This document shows, in pieces, positions 1 to 10,208 of a stretch of DNA of 64,000 nucleotides. Position 1 is the first letter of the stretch. Every line of letters begins with the position of its first letter. The notes beneath the pieces are model-generated. The model ran no database searches and was not told the origin of the DNA. It saw nothing but the letters and a program-made list of their open reading frames with translations. The stretch lies in assembly GCF_008831285.2 (NCBI RefSeq), contig NC_045147.1:5496334-5560333 (forward strand), written 5' to 3'. This stretch comes from Nymphaea colorata. Lineage: Eukaryota; Streptophyta; Magnoliopsida; Nymphaeales; Nymphaeaceae. A program made the position numbers and the translations under genes.

Positions 1-62
1 GGCATATATGACCCAATGCTCAATCTTCCCTAGATGACCCAAGTCATGCTCAGGAGGAGTCA

Positions 63-1760
63 GTTGAAAAGGAGTTTCAGACAGAAGTTGCTAATGAAGA
101 GCTACCCATCGCCCTTAGGAAGGGTGTCATTAGGAAGGGTGTCAAGTCATGTACTCAACATCCTATTGGTAACTTCATATCATAATCTAAACTGAGCAGG
201 GACTACAAATGTTTTTTTATCATTGCTTTCTTTGGCTATGATTCCCAGGACTGTAGCTGAGGCTCAGAGTGATTCCAAGTGGACTCATGCAATGCAATAA
301 GAGATGGAAGCTCTGAACGGAAACAGAACGTGGGAGGTGATAAAGATCCCTGAAGCGGCTCATTTGGTTGGATCCAAATATGTTTACACCATTAAGTACA
401 AACCAGATGGGAGTGTTGATAGGTACAAAGCATGCCTTGTTGCCAAGGGGTTTAGTGAGAAGTATGGAATTGACTATTTGGAGACCTTTGCTCCTGTTGC
501 AAAGATGAAGACCATTAGAGTCATTATCTCTCTAGCAGTGATAAAGGAGTGGAAGATGTATCAACTTGATGTTAAGAATGTGTTTCTCAATGGAGACCTT
601 GAAGAGGTGTGCATGTGTATGCCCCCAAGATATGAGAAACCGGGAAAATACTGTAAACTGAGGAAAGCTTTATATGGACTCAAACAATCTCCTCGAGCAA
701 GGTTTCAACTGTCTCAAACTAGTTATGAGACATCATGGTTATAATCAAGGAAATGGAAATCATACTCTCTTTGTGAAGAAGAAGGAGCATAAAGTTACTT
801 TGTTATTAGTTTATGTTGATGATATGATTGTTACAAGTAATGATGAAGACGAAATAACAAAATTAAAGGAGCTATTGGCTGTCGAGTTTGATCTCAAGGA
901 CGTTGGCAAGCTGAGATATTTTTTTGGTATTGAAATTGTTAGGTCTAGCACGAGCCTTGTGTTGAATCAACGAAAGTACACTTTAAACTAACTAAAGGAG
1001 ACAGGAAAACTGGGATGTAGACATGGTTCCACTCCTCTAGATGCTGGACACAAGCTTAGTATTAAAGATGGAGAATGTCTATGTGAAGAGGCCAAGGGAA
1101 CGTATCAATGTCTGGTTGGAAAGCTGATCTATCTTACTCTCACTAGACCTGATATTACCTTTGTTGTGAATGTGATGAGTCAGTTCATGCATGCTCCAAC
1201 GGATGCTCACTTGAGGGTTGTCGACAGGATCTTGTGCTACTTGAAGAGGAATCCCGACAAGGGGCTCCTATATGTTAGGCAAGGCCCTCTCGAGATTGAG
1301 GGGTATTCTGATGCTGATTGGGCAGGCTGTGTTCATACTAAGAGATGCACCTTAGACTACTGTGTCTACCTGGGAGGGAATCTCATAGTATAGAGGAGCA
1401 AGAGACAAGATATTTGCTTCCGCTCTAGTGCAGAGGCTGAATACAGAGCAGTTGCTATGGGAGTGTCTGACTGATATTGGTATAGAGATTGAAGGACCAA
1501 TGAAGATGTATTGTGATAACAAGTCAACAATCAACTTGGCCAACAACCCTGTGTTACATGACAGAACAAAGCATGTTGAGATTGATCGTCACTTTATCCG
1601 GGAGAAAATTGATGCTAAAGAACTGGTCCTACCATATATGAAGTCCGAAGATCAAATAGCCGATGTTTTGACTAAAGACTTGTCTTTGACCTTGTTTGAG
1701 AAAAATGTATCCAAGTTGGGCATGTTTGATATGTATGCCCAACTTGAGGGGGAGTGTTGA
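63..1760 (+). pseudogene. Decayed copia pol: linker, reverse transcriptase, RNase H
   Basis: Reading frames at 304-744, 674-991, 1166-1393 and 1428-1760 together give the copia RT and RNase H. Visible landmarks are the RT start (NRTWEV, then [15 protein letters not shown]), [20 protein letters not shown], the catalytic YVDDMIVT near 811-835, RNase H DADWAG near 1310-1325, and CDNKSTINLANNP near 1510-1545. The frame is lost near 700 (a shift just after SPRAR), a TAA follows TLN near 988, a TAG lies at about 1391, and part of RNase H after AVAMGVS is deleted near 1470. The stop codon overlaps the LTR start, as in other copies. It cannot encode a working polyprotein. Confidence 0.88.
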
Positions 1761-2007
1761 CGTGTTTTATTGTTTTGGATCATCGGGTTTGGGTCTGGAT
1801 CTGATCCACTCTGTTGTCTGTCTCGTTGGGTTCTACTTATAACAGTGTAGCCCCTTTTTCCAGTGTGTGAATGAAATATTGCAGAGAGAGAGAGTCTGAC
1901 TGCTAGTGGCGTCAGCACTCCTCCATCGTGGTTTTTTGCCTAGTTGAGGGGTTTTCCACGTTAAATCTGTCTTCATTTACTGTTCTATCCATTTTTCGGT
2001 TTCTACA
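1755..2007 (+). repeat. 3' LTR of the family A copia
   Basis: The LTR begins TGTTGACGTG directly after a purine tract (CTTGAGGGGGAG) and ends TTTCTACA, about 253 bp. It is longer and diverged from the two LTRs at 37496-37722 and 41815-42040. A GGTCTGGATCTGATCC-like inverted motif lies near its start. Confidence 0.85.
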
Positions 2008-3195
2008 ATATTCAATAAAAATAATTCTTGCTTAAACCAAGTCCCTAATGTAATGACAATCAACTTCGATATGCTTGGTCCGTTCGTGGAAGACATAATT
2101 ATTGGCTATATAAGTAACCGCTTTATTATTAGATCGCATTTTTATAGGCAATTCTATCTGAATTCCAAGACCTTCTAGCATGGTTCTCACCTAGGTGATT
2201 TCAGTGGCAGTTTGGGCCATGACTCGACATTCTAACTCTGCACCAGACCGAGCTACAATAGTTTGCTTTTTACTTCTCCAAGAGACTAAGTTACCACCAA
2301 CAAAGATGAAGAATCTTGTAGTGGACTTTCTGTCATCAATAGAGCATGGATAATCTGCATCTGAATAAGCCTCTATTTAAAGTGAAGAAATTTTCTAAAT
2401 AATAGACCCTTTCCAAGAGAACCTTTTAGAAATTTCAATAATAGCATAGATGCATCCCAATGGGCTTTTCTTGGCTTATCCATAAACTGAATTAGTTTTT
2501 CCATAGCAAAAGATATATCAAGTCTAGTAATGGTTACATATAGTAGCTTTCCAATCAGTAACTAACTGATATGATTTGTTATCAACAGGTTCAGATTTAT
2601 CATCATATAAGTGAATATGAGAATTCATAGGAATAGATGTTGGTTTAGTTCCAGTCATACCTATCTCTTGTAGCAAATCAAGAACATACTTTCTTTGGGA
2701 AAGAACTAAAACTTTTTTACTTTGTGTAACTTCTATCCCCAAGGAGTAACACAGAGAGCCAAGGTCTTTAGTAACAAAGTGCTGTTGGAGATACCTCTTT
2801 GTATCTTGTATTTCTGGCTCACTGTCATGAGATAAAATAATGTCATCCACATATATCACCATAGCAACCATACCTCTTAAGGTCCTTTTTATGAACAATG
2901 AATGATTTAAAGGAGATCTATGAAACCCAAACTTGGACACAACATCACACAACTTCTAAAACCATGCTCTGGGACTCTGCTTTAGACCATATATATCCTT
3001 CTTTAACAAACATACCTTGGTACACTCCCCTTGTTTCTCAAAACCCGACAATTGTTGCATATAAACTATTTCAGACAAATCCCCATAAAGAAATGAATTT
3101 TTGACATCTAATTGGCACATATTCCATCCATGATGAACTGCAACAGATACAATTAGTCGTATAGTACCTAGACGTGCCACAGGAGAAAAAGTTTC
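2008..3195 (-). pseudogene. Copia B RT/RNase H remnant
   Basis: The minus-strand frames at 2524-2952 and 2956-3180 contain [41 protein letters not shown], then the catalytic IYVDDIIL near 2840-2865 and SLGIEV. Between 2008 and 2520 a decayed RNase H remains, including a match to VFHERTKHIEVDCHYI, before the family A element interrupts it. Several stops and frame changes are present. The right edge at 3195 is the target duplication GTTTC of the family C insertion. Confidence 0.85.
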
Positions 3196-3481
3196 TGTTA
3201 GAATATGTTGCTGTGGGAACCGGATCCATTCCTGGACCCGGTTCTATGGGGCGCGGGTACCGAGGCGGGCTCGGTACCCTAGGCGGCTTCTCCTCTCTCC
3301 CTCTTTATATTGTCACTTGTGTTTAGTGTTGAATTAAGTGAAATATAATTTTCTCTCTCCTAGGGTTGCGGTGTGCCCCTAGGTCAGAGCCTCCCCGTGG
3401 TTTTTCACCTCTTTCTGAGGTTTTCCACGTAGATTGTGTGTTCGTTCTCCACTCTCTCTCTGTGTGGTTCGTGTTTCTACA
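3196..3481 (+). repeat. 5' LTR of family C copia
   Basis: The repeat starts TGTTAGAATATG and ends GTGTTTCTACA. The first 60 bp carry two palindromic GC motifs (ACCGGATCC..GGACCCGGT and GGTACCGAGGCGGGCTCGGTACC). A TATA-like TTTATAT lies at 3304-3310, so transcription may start about 30 bp downstream; that is inferred from spacing only. Confidence 0.93.
3304..3310 (+). promoter_or_regulatory. TATA-like box in family C 5' LTR
   Basis: TTTATAT preceded by a pyrimidine run (CTCTCTCCC) is the best TATA candidate within the LTR. The minus-strand copy has CTATATATT at the corresponding place (about 55412-55420 reversed). Function is inferred from position. Confidence 0.5.
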
Positions 3482-3494
3482 TGGTATCAGAGAC
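3482..3494 (+). other. Primer binding site, family C copia
   Basis: TGGTATCAGAGAC immediately follows the LTR end and is complementary to the 3' end of plant initiator-Met tRNA (TGGTATCAGAGC core), the usual primer of plant copia elements. Confidence 0.9.
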
Positions 3495-3938
3495 AGCGGA
3501 GTTGGAGAAGCGTTTTTTCCAAGGATCGTCAAGTTTTTTCGTCGCCCGACGCCGTTGAAGTTCCGGCGCCGCTGCTGCCCGTGTGACGTCGCCCTGCTTT
3601 GCCGCCGCTGTCCTTTGTTCCGCCGCCGCCGTCCTCTGTTCCGGCGTCGCTGCTGCCCTTGTGACGTCGCCCTGCTCTGCCGCCGCCGTCCTCTGTTCCG
3701 CCGCCGCCGTCCTCTGTTCCGCCGCCCTCTGTTACGCCTCCGCGGTCCTCCGTTCGTCCCGTTCTTTGTTTCTGCCACCGTGGGTGGCCTCTGTGTTGCG
3801 CCGTCGCCTGCTTTACGTTGCCTCTGCCTCATTCCAGCCGCCGTCGCCGCTGCCTCCTTCCCGACGCCGTTGCCTCCTTCCCGACGCCGTTGCCTCATTC
3901 CCGCTGCTGTGCCTCTTGTTGCTGTGTGCTAGTTTGTG
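3495..3938 (+). other. GC-rich repetitive leader of family C copia
   Basis: The leader between primer site and gag is very GC-rich, with reiterated units around CCGCCGCCGTCCTCTGTTCC near 3605-3725 and GACGCCGTTGCCTC near 3860-3900. The repeats make several frames open by chance on both strands (for example 3366-3932 on the plus strand and 3323-3898 on the minus strand). I treat these as compositional, not genes. Confidence 0.7.
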
Positions 3939-6900
3939 ATGGCAGAAGCGATGGGGACTCAAAAAGATGCCGTTCTTGACACGGGCAGCGCCTCCAAGAC
4001 TGAGAACGTGCCGCTCCAGGTCACCTCCATCCGTCTGACCAAGGACAATTACCTATCTTGGTCTGCTGCTCTCGAGATTGGGATTACTAGCCGTGGGCGT
4101 CTCTCTTACATCACTGGCGACAAACCTGCGCCCATCAAATCTGATCCTCAATGGGCGACGTGGGCGTTGGAGGACAGCCAAGTGAAGGTGTGGATTATCA
4201 GCTCCGTGTCATCCGATATTCAGCCCCTCATTCTGCGGAAGCCGACCTCTTTTGATATGTGGACTGTGCTTGCAAAGATGTATGGTCGCAAGAAGAGACA
4301 TTTGCGCACCTATCAGATTAAACGCAGTATTTACTCTCTGACACAGGGTGATTTGTCTGTTGCTGCCTTCTATGCTGCCCTGAAGACCAAGTGGGAGGAG
4401 TTAGATTATCATGTGACTGATGAGTGGACATGCGGTTCAGATCATTCCCTCTACTGGGAAAAGGAATGGATGGACCGTACGTTTCTGTTTCTGGGAGGCC
4501 TGCGGGATGAATTTGAGTCTATTCGTAGCCAGATTCTTAATGGTGATGAGATTCCGGGGATAGAGGAAGTATATGCTCGTGTTGAATCTGAAGAACAACG
4601 TCGCCAAGTGATGCATCTTGACACCGGTCATGGCCCTTCTGCCTTTGTCAGCCGTGCCTCAGGGACTGGGCAGCGTCCTGCCCGACATTGCACTCATTGC
4701 CACAAGTTGGGGCATTCGGTGGATTTCTGTTGGGATCTTCATCCCGAGAAGAGACTGGTCAGAGGTCGTCCTCCCTCTGGCAAGCGTAGCCCTTCTGTGT
4801 CTGATTCCAGTCAGAGCAATTCTTCTAGTGGTGCAAAGTCCAAGTTGTCCCCTGCTCAACTCAAGGAGCTACAGGCGTACATCAGCCGTCTATCTACTAC
4901 CCCTGAGGAGTCCTCCACGTCTGAAGGGGCTCAGCTAGCCCAAGCTCTCGTTGCCTCGACTGATCAAGGTAACCCTTCTCTTGGTGATTGGATTGTTGAT
5001 AGTGGAGCCACTCACCACATGACAGGGGACTCTAAACTCTTTCAAGAATATCAACTTTCTTCTGGCAAGCAACGCGTGTCTATGGCAGATGGGTCTTCTA
5101 TCTCTGTGGCTGGGAAAGGGAGCTTGTCCCTGTTGAACAAATACCGTCTTCACAATGCCCTGCATGTTCCCAATATTCCTGTCAACTTACTCTCTGTCAG
5201 CAGTATTACTAAAGAATTAAACTGTAATCTGATTTTCTCTGCTGATCATTGTTCCCTGCAGGACTTGGTGACGGGGAAGAAGATTGGGATTGGTTCGGTT
5301 ACTGATGGGCTCTACAGGCTGCCGGTACAAGTTGCTTCAGCATTGATTTCTGCCACGAGTGGTCACTTGTCTGGTGTGAACGATAGATCTACTGTTCTGC
5401 GATGGCACGAGCGTCTTGGACATCTACCCTTCCAGTTAATAAAGAAGTTGTTTCCTCATTTGTTTGCTTCTGTCTCAATTGACTCCTTCGCTTGTGAAGT
5501 GTGTCAATTGGCTAAACATGTCAGGGCTTCGTACCCTATTTCTTTGAATAAAACCACTCATCCGTTTGCCTTAGTTCATTCCGATGTTTGGGGTCCTTCT
5601 GGAGTACCCACGTGTGGTGGTTGTCACTATTTTTTGACGCTTATTGATGATTACTCTAGATGTACGTTCGTGTACTTGTTGCGAGAACGTAGTGAGGTTC
5701 CAGCAGTTGTGAAAAACTTTGTTGCCTTTGTTGAGACTCAATTCCATACTACTGTTCAAGCTTTCCGTACGGATAATGCAAGGGAATATGTCTCCCAATC
5801 CCTTGATGAATTCTTGAAAGGCAAGGGTATTGTTCATGAAACCTCTTGTAGTTATACCCCTCCTCAAAATGGTATAGCTGAACGTAAAAATCGTCATCTA
5901 TTGAATGTTACCCGGGCCATTATGTTCCAACGTCATGTCCCGAAGCGGTATTGGGGTGATGCACTTCTCACTAGTGCACATCTCATTAACCGTATGCCTA
6001 CTAGGGTGTTGGATGGTCAGTCTCCTTATTCTACCCTGTGGCCCACTCAGAATCCGTGGCCTCTTACTCCTCGTGTCTTTGGGTGCAGTTGTTTTGTGCA
6101 TAATCATAGCCCTACTCTCAAAAAACTTGATCCCCGGTCTATTAAAGGAGTTTTCCTGGGGTACTCTTCCACTCAGAAGGGGTATAAATGTGTGGATCCC
6201 ACTACTTCCAAAGTGTATGTTTCGAGGGATGTCACATTTCATGAACATGAGTCGTATTTTTCGGTGAATCCTCTTCAGGGGGAGTGTCTTGGGAACAAAG
6301 GGGAAGAGTATTCCTCTAATCAGCTAATTCAGTTTATGGAGTTTTTGGATTACAAGGTTAGTCCCAGTGTGATTGACACGGTCACGGTCAGTAATGAGAA
6401 GGGCAGCCATATGGAAGGGGTCACGGTGGATGCTCAGCCCATTGTTGCCCGGGATCACTTGTTTGGCCAGGTTTATGTCAGAAAGGAGAAAGCTACAGCG
6501 GAAGATGTTGGTGATGAGGATAGAACCAATCCCAATCCTGTGATCTCCCCGGATGACCCAAGTCCATCGAATGAAGAGCTCCCCATTGCTGTGCGCAAAG
6601 GCACCAGGTCATGTACTTCTCACCCTATTCAGAGATTTGTTTCTTATGCTAAGCTCAGTACAAATTACAAATGTTTTATCACAACCTTATCCAAAGTTGT
6701 TATTCCCAGGTCGGTGGATGATGCTAAGGATGATCCCAAGTGGTTACGTGCTATGACAGAGGAGATGGGTGCGTTAGCTAAGAACAAAACATGGGAAGTT
6801 GTTGATATTCCTAAGGGGACACACCTAGTTGGCTCTAAGTGGGTTTACAACGTGAAGTACAAACCTGATGGCACTGTAGATCGATATAAAGCTCGTTTGG

Positions 6901-8249
6901 TTGCAAAGGGGTTCAGTCAGAAGTATGGAATCGACTATCTTGAGACCTTTGCCCCTGTTGCAAAGTTGAAGACCGTGAGGGTTATTCTTGCTCTTGCTGT
7001 GCACAGGAAGTGGCGCATGGACCAGCTTGATGTTAAAAATGCGTTCTTGAACGGCCATCTGGAGGAAGAAGTCTATATGAGCATGCCTCCCGGGTATGTT
7101 CAAGAGGGAAAATGTTGTCACCTCAAGAAAGCTTTGTATGGCTTGAAGCAGTCGCCTAGAGCTTGGTTTGAGAGACTAAGGATCGTTATGAAGTCTACTG
7201 GGTACAAGCAAGGAAATGGAGATCATACCCTATTCATAAAGCAGAGAGGTGGTCTGGTGAGTCTTCTCCTTGTCTACGTTGATGATATGATTGTCACTGG
7301 CAGTGACGAAGAAGAAAACAGAAAGATGAAGGAGAGATTATCTAAGGAATTCGACCTCAAGGATCTGGGTAAGCTGAGATACTTTCTGGGGATAGAGATT
7401 GCTCGATCAGAGACAGGGCTGGTTATGAATCAAAGGAAGTACACTCTTGACTTACTAAAGGAGACAGGCAAACTTGGTTGTAGGCCCTATCTTACTCCTA
7501 TAGAATCGGGAACTAAGATAAGTATCAAGACGGGCACTATTCTGGATGAGGAAGGAAAAGGGCGATATCAGAGGCTAGTAGGTAAGCTTATCTATCTTAC
7601 TCTAACTCGCCCTGATATCACGTATGCGGTAAATGTGCTAAGTCAATTTATGCATGCTCCCACGGATTGTCACTGGAAGAGTGCAGAAAGAGTGTTGGGA
7701 TATCTAAAGAATGACCCAGGAAAAGGACTGTTGTATACTCGACAGGACAAACTTACCATTGAGGGCTACTCAGATGCAGATTGGGCAGGTTGCACTGACA
7801 CAAGGAGGTCTACTACAGGGTATTGTATCTTTCTTGGAGGTAACCTAGTTGTTTGGAGAAGTAAGAGGCAAGAAGTATGTTCGAGGTCTAGTGCGGAGGC
7901 TGAGTACAGGGCTGTTGCAATGGGGGTTACAGAGATGCTGTGGCTGAAGATTCTTTTGACTGATATTGGTGTGGAATTGGGAGATAAAATGAAGATGTAC
8001 TGTGACAACAAGTCTGCGATTAATCTTGCCAATAATCCAGTTCTACATGACAGGACCAAACATGTGGAGATTGACCGTCATTTTATCCGGGAACGCATTG
8101 ACTCAAAGGAGCTGATTCTGCCATATATGAAGTCTGAAGATCAAGTTGCAGACGTCCTAACTAAAGGGCTTTGTACTTCTTCATTCGAAAAGAATGTTAG
8201 CAAGCTTGGCATGTTTGACATGTATGCCAAGCTTGAGGGGGAGTGTTAG
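3939..8249 (+). CDS. Copia gag-pol polyprotein, uninterrupted
   Basis: A single frame of 1436 codons encodes gag, protease, integrase, reverse transcriptase and RNase H of a Ty1/copia element. I place the start at the ATG at 3939 (MAEAMGTQ); the open frame extends one GTG further upstream. Landmarks: gag domain with NYLSWSAALEIG near residues 36-47; zinc knuckle C251, C254, H259, C264; aspartic protease D354-S-G-A; integrase zinc region from W489-H-E-R to C519 and C522; integrase core D549, D612 and E648 (D-35-E spacing); RT catalytic Y1113-V-D-D; RNase H D1279-A-D-W. It ends FDMYAKLEGEC with the stop lying inside the 3' LTR. All catalytic residues I looked for are present, and length fits intact copia polyproteins, so it may be mobile. 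This is inference from sequence only. Confidence 0.96.
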   Translation: MAEAMGTQKDAVLDTGSASKTENVPLQVTSIRLTKDNYLSWSAALEIGITSRGRLSYITGDKPAPIKSDPQWATWALEDSQVKVWIISSVSSDIQPLILRKPTSFDMWTVLAKMYGRKKRHLRTYQIKRSIYSLTQGDLSVAAFYAALKTKWEELDYHVTDEWTCGSDHSLYWEKEWMDRTFLFLGGLRDEFESIRSQILNGDEIPGIEEVYARVESEEQRRQVMHLDTGHGPSAFVSRASGTGQRPARHCTHCHKLGHSVDFCWDLHPEKRLVRGRPPSGKRSPSVSDSSQSNSSSGAKSKLSPAQLKELQAYISRLSTTPEESSTSEGAQLAQALVASTDQGNPSLGDWIVDSGATHHMTGDSKLFQEYQLSSGKQRVSMADGSSISVAGKGSLSLLNKYRLHNALHVPNIPVNLLSVSSITKELNCNLIFSADHCSLQDLVTGKKIGIGSVTDGLYRLPVQVASALISATSGHLSGVNDRSTVLRWHERLGHLPFQLIKKLFPHLFASVSIDSFACEVCQLAKHVRASYPISLNKTTHPFALVHSDVWGPSGVPTCGGCHYFLTLIDDYSRCTFVYLLRERSEVPAVVKNFVAFVETQFHTTVQAFRTDNAREYVSQSLDEFLKGKGIVHETSCSYTPPQNGIAERKNRHLLNVTRAIMFQRHVPKRYWGDALLTSAHLINRMPTRVLDGQSPYSTLWPTQNPWPLTPRVFGCSCFVHNHSPTLKKLDPRSIKGVFLGYSSTQKGYKCVDPTTSKVYVSRDVTFHEHESYFSVNPLQGECLGNKGEEYSSNQLIQFMEFLDYKVSPSVIDTVTVSNEKGSHMEGVTVDAQPIVARDHLFGQVYVRKEKATAEDVGDEDRTNPNPVISPDDPSPSNEELPIAVRKGTRSCTSHPIQRFVSYAKLSTNYKCFITTLSKVVIPRSVDDAKDDPKWLRAMTEEMGALAKNKTWEVVDIPKGTHLVGSKWVYNVKYKPDGTVDRYKARLVAKGFSQKYGIDYLETFAPVAKLKTVRVILALAVHRKWRMDQLDVKNAFLNGHLEEEVYMSMPPGYVQEGKCCHLKKALYGLKQSPRAWFERLRIVMKSTGYKQGNGDHTLFIKQRGGLVSLLLVYVDDMIVTGSDEEENRKMKERLSKEFDLKDLGKLRYFLGIEIARSETGLVMNQRKYTLDLLKETGKLGCRPYLTPIESGTKISIKTGTILDEEGKGRYQRLVGKLIYLTLTRPDITYAVNVLSQFMHAPTDCHWKSAERVLGYLKNDPGKGLLYTRQDKLTIEGYSDADWAGCTDTRRSTTGYCIFLGGNLVVWRSKRQEVCSRSSAEAEYRAVAMGVTEMLWLKILLTDIGVELGDKMKMYCDNKSAINLANNPVLHDRTKHVEIDRHFIRERIDSKELILPYMKSEDQVADVLTKGLCTSSFEKNVSKLGMFDMYAKLEGEC
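8232..8243 (+). other. Polypurine tract, family C copia
   Basis: The purine-rich stretch (TTGAGGGGGAG) directly abuts the 3' LTR start TGTTAG, at the position of the plus-strand primer. It lies in the final codons of the polyprotein (LEGE). Confidence 0.85.
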
Positions 8250-8529
8250 AATATGTTGCTGTGGGAACCGGATCCATTCCTGGACCCGGTTCTATGGGGC
8301 GCGGGTACCGAGGCGGGCTCGGTACCCTAGGCGGCTTCTCCTCTCTCCCTCTTTATATTGTCACTTGTGTTTAGTGTTGAATTAAGTGAAATATAATTTT
8401 CTCTCTCCTAGGGTTGCGGTGTGCCCCTAGGTCAGAGCCTCCCCGTGGTTTTTCACCTCTTTCTGAGGTTTTCCACGTAGATTGTGTGTTCGTTCTCCAC
8501 TCTCTCTCTGTGTGGTTCGTGTTTCTACA
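8244..8529 (+). repeat. 3' LTR of family C copia
   Basis: 286 bp, same length as and by eye identical to the 5' LTR at 3196-3481. It is followed by the target duplication GTTTC at 8530-8534. Confidence 0.95.
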
Positions 8530-8534
8530 GTTTC

Positions 8535-9661
8535 AAAGAAATCAATACCATATGTCAGTGTGTAACCTTTTGCTACCAATCATGCCTTGTATCACTCGAT
8601 TGTACCATCTGAGTTATACTTGATAGTAAATACCCATTTCAAGCCGACAATATCTGCTCCAAAAGGAGGTTCAACAAGATCCCAAGTGTGGCGAGATGTT
8701 AGAGAGTCCATCTCCTCATTCATTGTTTGGTACCACTTAGAGTCCAAAATAGCTTTTTCATGTGAAATGGGAACTGAAATAGCTGACAAGGCATCAATAA
8801 ATTTGCACATGTAATCTCCCAATTGACAAGCTTCACATTTGATAGAGGTTGTAGAGGAAATCTGAGGACATAACTACCGAAGTTTAGGGAATGATGGATA
8901 AGTCTAAGATGCCATTGAAATGTACTTGAAGGATAATCAACTAAGAATGACGCCGCTTTAACAGATGTATCCAAGAAGTAGATTCCATCTCGCTCATAGC
9001 CTCCATCAACCTTTCTCCCAGTTAATAGGTCCTAAAATACACAAGTACTTGTGTCAAAAATAACTCGACAATTAATCTCTTTAGTTAGTTTGTTTACAAA
9101 TAACTAATTCTTTGGGAGTATATAGCACTTCATAAACATGTAAAGATGGAGATACATGAACATCTACATGTCCTTTTACTGGAGATAGCCTTCCATTTGC
9201 CAATCGAACATGCCGTGAGGGATTAAATTCTGCAGGTTTGAAATACTAGCATCTCCACAAAAGTGTTTAGATGCTCCAGAATCAATTATCCAACAGCCAT
9301 GATAGGGAGTTCTACCTGCAGAATATGCTGAATTTGTGATAGCAGTGGAAGCCGATGAGGTAAAAGGTGCAGTATGTGATCGATGCTTCATAATTAAATC
9401 AAGTTCAGCTGAAGTTTAATTGAGAGATGTAGCATCTACAGAAGCAGCAGTGGGATTCACCTTATGAACCATACTAATAGACTGCGTGTTTGGAGATGAA
9501 ATGAATGAGGATGTCAAAGTCAAGGATGCAGATGAGTTAGGTTTACCCCTTTTGTTCCAGCACCTATTCTTTAAGTGGCCAAAACGACCACAATATGTGC
9601 ATTCAAGTCTTCTGCATTCTCCTGGACCACAACCTCTTCCTCTACCACAAGAAGAGTATAG
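8535..9661 (-). pseudogene. Copia B remnant: RT start, integrase zinc region, protease, zinc knuckle
   Basis: On the minus strand 9661-8535 reads: zinc knuckle region near 9560-9605; GCWIIDSGASKHF (protease active site) near 9260-9300; FQWHLRL integrase zinc region near 8890-8930; then a jump at about 8823 to MCKFIDALSA..WYQTMNEEMDS, which precedes RT, and VGLKWVFTIKYNSDG. The integrase catalytic core is therefore deleted. Stops and frameshifts are frequent. The left edge is the GTTTC target duplication of family C; the right edge is the TATAG duplication of family D. Confidence 0.82.
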
Positions 9662-9946
9662 TGTAAGATTTTGATGTATATCACCAAACCACCAAATGGA
9701 ATCTTAAGGAGGTGCGAGAAGATGAGAAGAGGAACAAGCTGCTCGATAAAAGAGAGAGAAGAATAAAGGCCTTAGCATTGGTGTATGCCCCTTGTCATTA
9801 TTTTAAACTAATTACACTTTGGTGTTACAAATAAAATACACAAAGCAACAATAAAAATTACAAGTTCGCCACCACCCATTATGTGTTGCATGTGGTGAAC
9901 ATGAGTCGATTCTGAGGTCCGACTTGACCTGAACCATATCTTAACA
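9662..9946 (-). repeat. 3' LTR of family D copia
   Basis: 285 bp. It is bounded on the internal side by a pyrimidine-rich CCCCCCTCAAG, the complement of the polypurine tract, and outside by TATAG. Confidence 0.9.
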
Positions 9947-10208
9947 ACCCCCCTCAAGTTGTGCATGAGGATTGATCATGTACAACTTGTTCTTCAATTC
10001 CGAGAAATGATGCCCAGTAAGACCCTTGGTAAATAGATCAACCTTCTGGTGAATGAAGTGTTGATCAATCTCTATATGCTTAGTGTAATTATGCAGGATA
10101 GGATTGAAAGTAATGTTGATAGCACTTTGGTTAACACAAAATAGAGATGATTGAGCAATGGGAATGGAGAGTTTCCCAAGAAGATGACGCAACCATGACG
10201 CTTCAGCT
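9947..10208 (-). pseudogene. Copia D RNase H, C-terminal part
   Basis: The minus frame reads AGAAEASWLRHLLGKL, CVNQSAINITFNPILHN, KHIEIDQHFIHQKV and DLFTKGLTG, ending with HAQLEGGC at the polypurine tract. The missing upstream part lies at 13529-13783 on the other side of the hAT element; the 8-bp duplication GCGCCGGC falls within the Ala-Gly-Ala codons. Confidence 0.9.

Larger units (their letters stand above)
1..2007 (+). mobile_element. Family A copia element, 3' half only (runs in from left edge)
   Basis: This is the 3' portion of a Ty1/copia retrotransposon: linker, reverse transcriptase, RNase H, polypurine tract and 3' LTR. It is the same family as the complete minus-strand copy at 37496-42040, sharing the C-terminal FDMYAQLEGEC, the polypurine tract and an LTR that starts TGTTGACGTG and ends TTTCTACA. 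Its right end abuts the RNase H of a minus-strand family B copia at 2008, so it inserted into that element. The matching target duplication lies off the left edge and cannot be checked. Confidence 0.9.
3196..8529 (+). mobile_element. Family C copia, complete, apparently young
   Basis: This is a complete Ty1/copia element of 5334 bp with all structural parts: 286-bp LTRs at each end (TG..CA), a primer site TGGTATCAGAGAC right after the 5' LTR, a GC-rich leader, one uninterrupted gag-pol frame, and a polypurine tract GCTTGAGGGGGAG before the 3' LTR. The 5-bp target duplication GTTTC occurs at 3191-3195 and 8530-8534. By direct reading the two LTRs show no differences, indicating recent insertion. 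It sits inside the RT of the minus-strand family B copia, which continues in frame order on both sides. Confidence 0.97.

Noticed and set aside
3482-3494. Primer sites resembling tRNA-iMet as tRNA genes
   Set aside because: Only the 12-13 bases complementary to the tRNA 3' end are present; no cloverleaf follows at any of the sites.
3323-3939. Several long open frames on both strands in the family C leader, rich in Arg/Pro/Ser
   Set aside because: Low-complexity GC-rich repeats in an untranslated leader; no domain, and opposite-strand frames are equally open.
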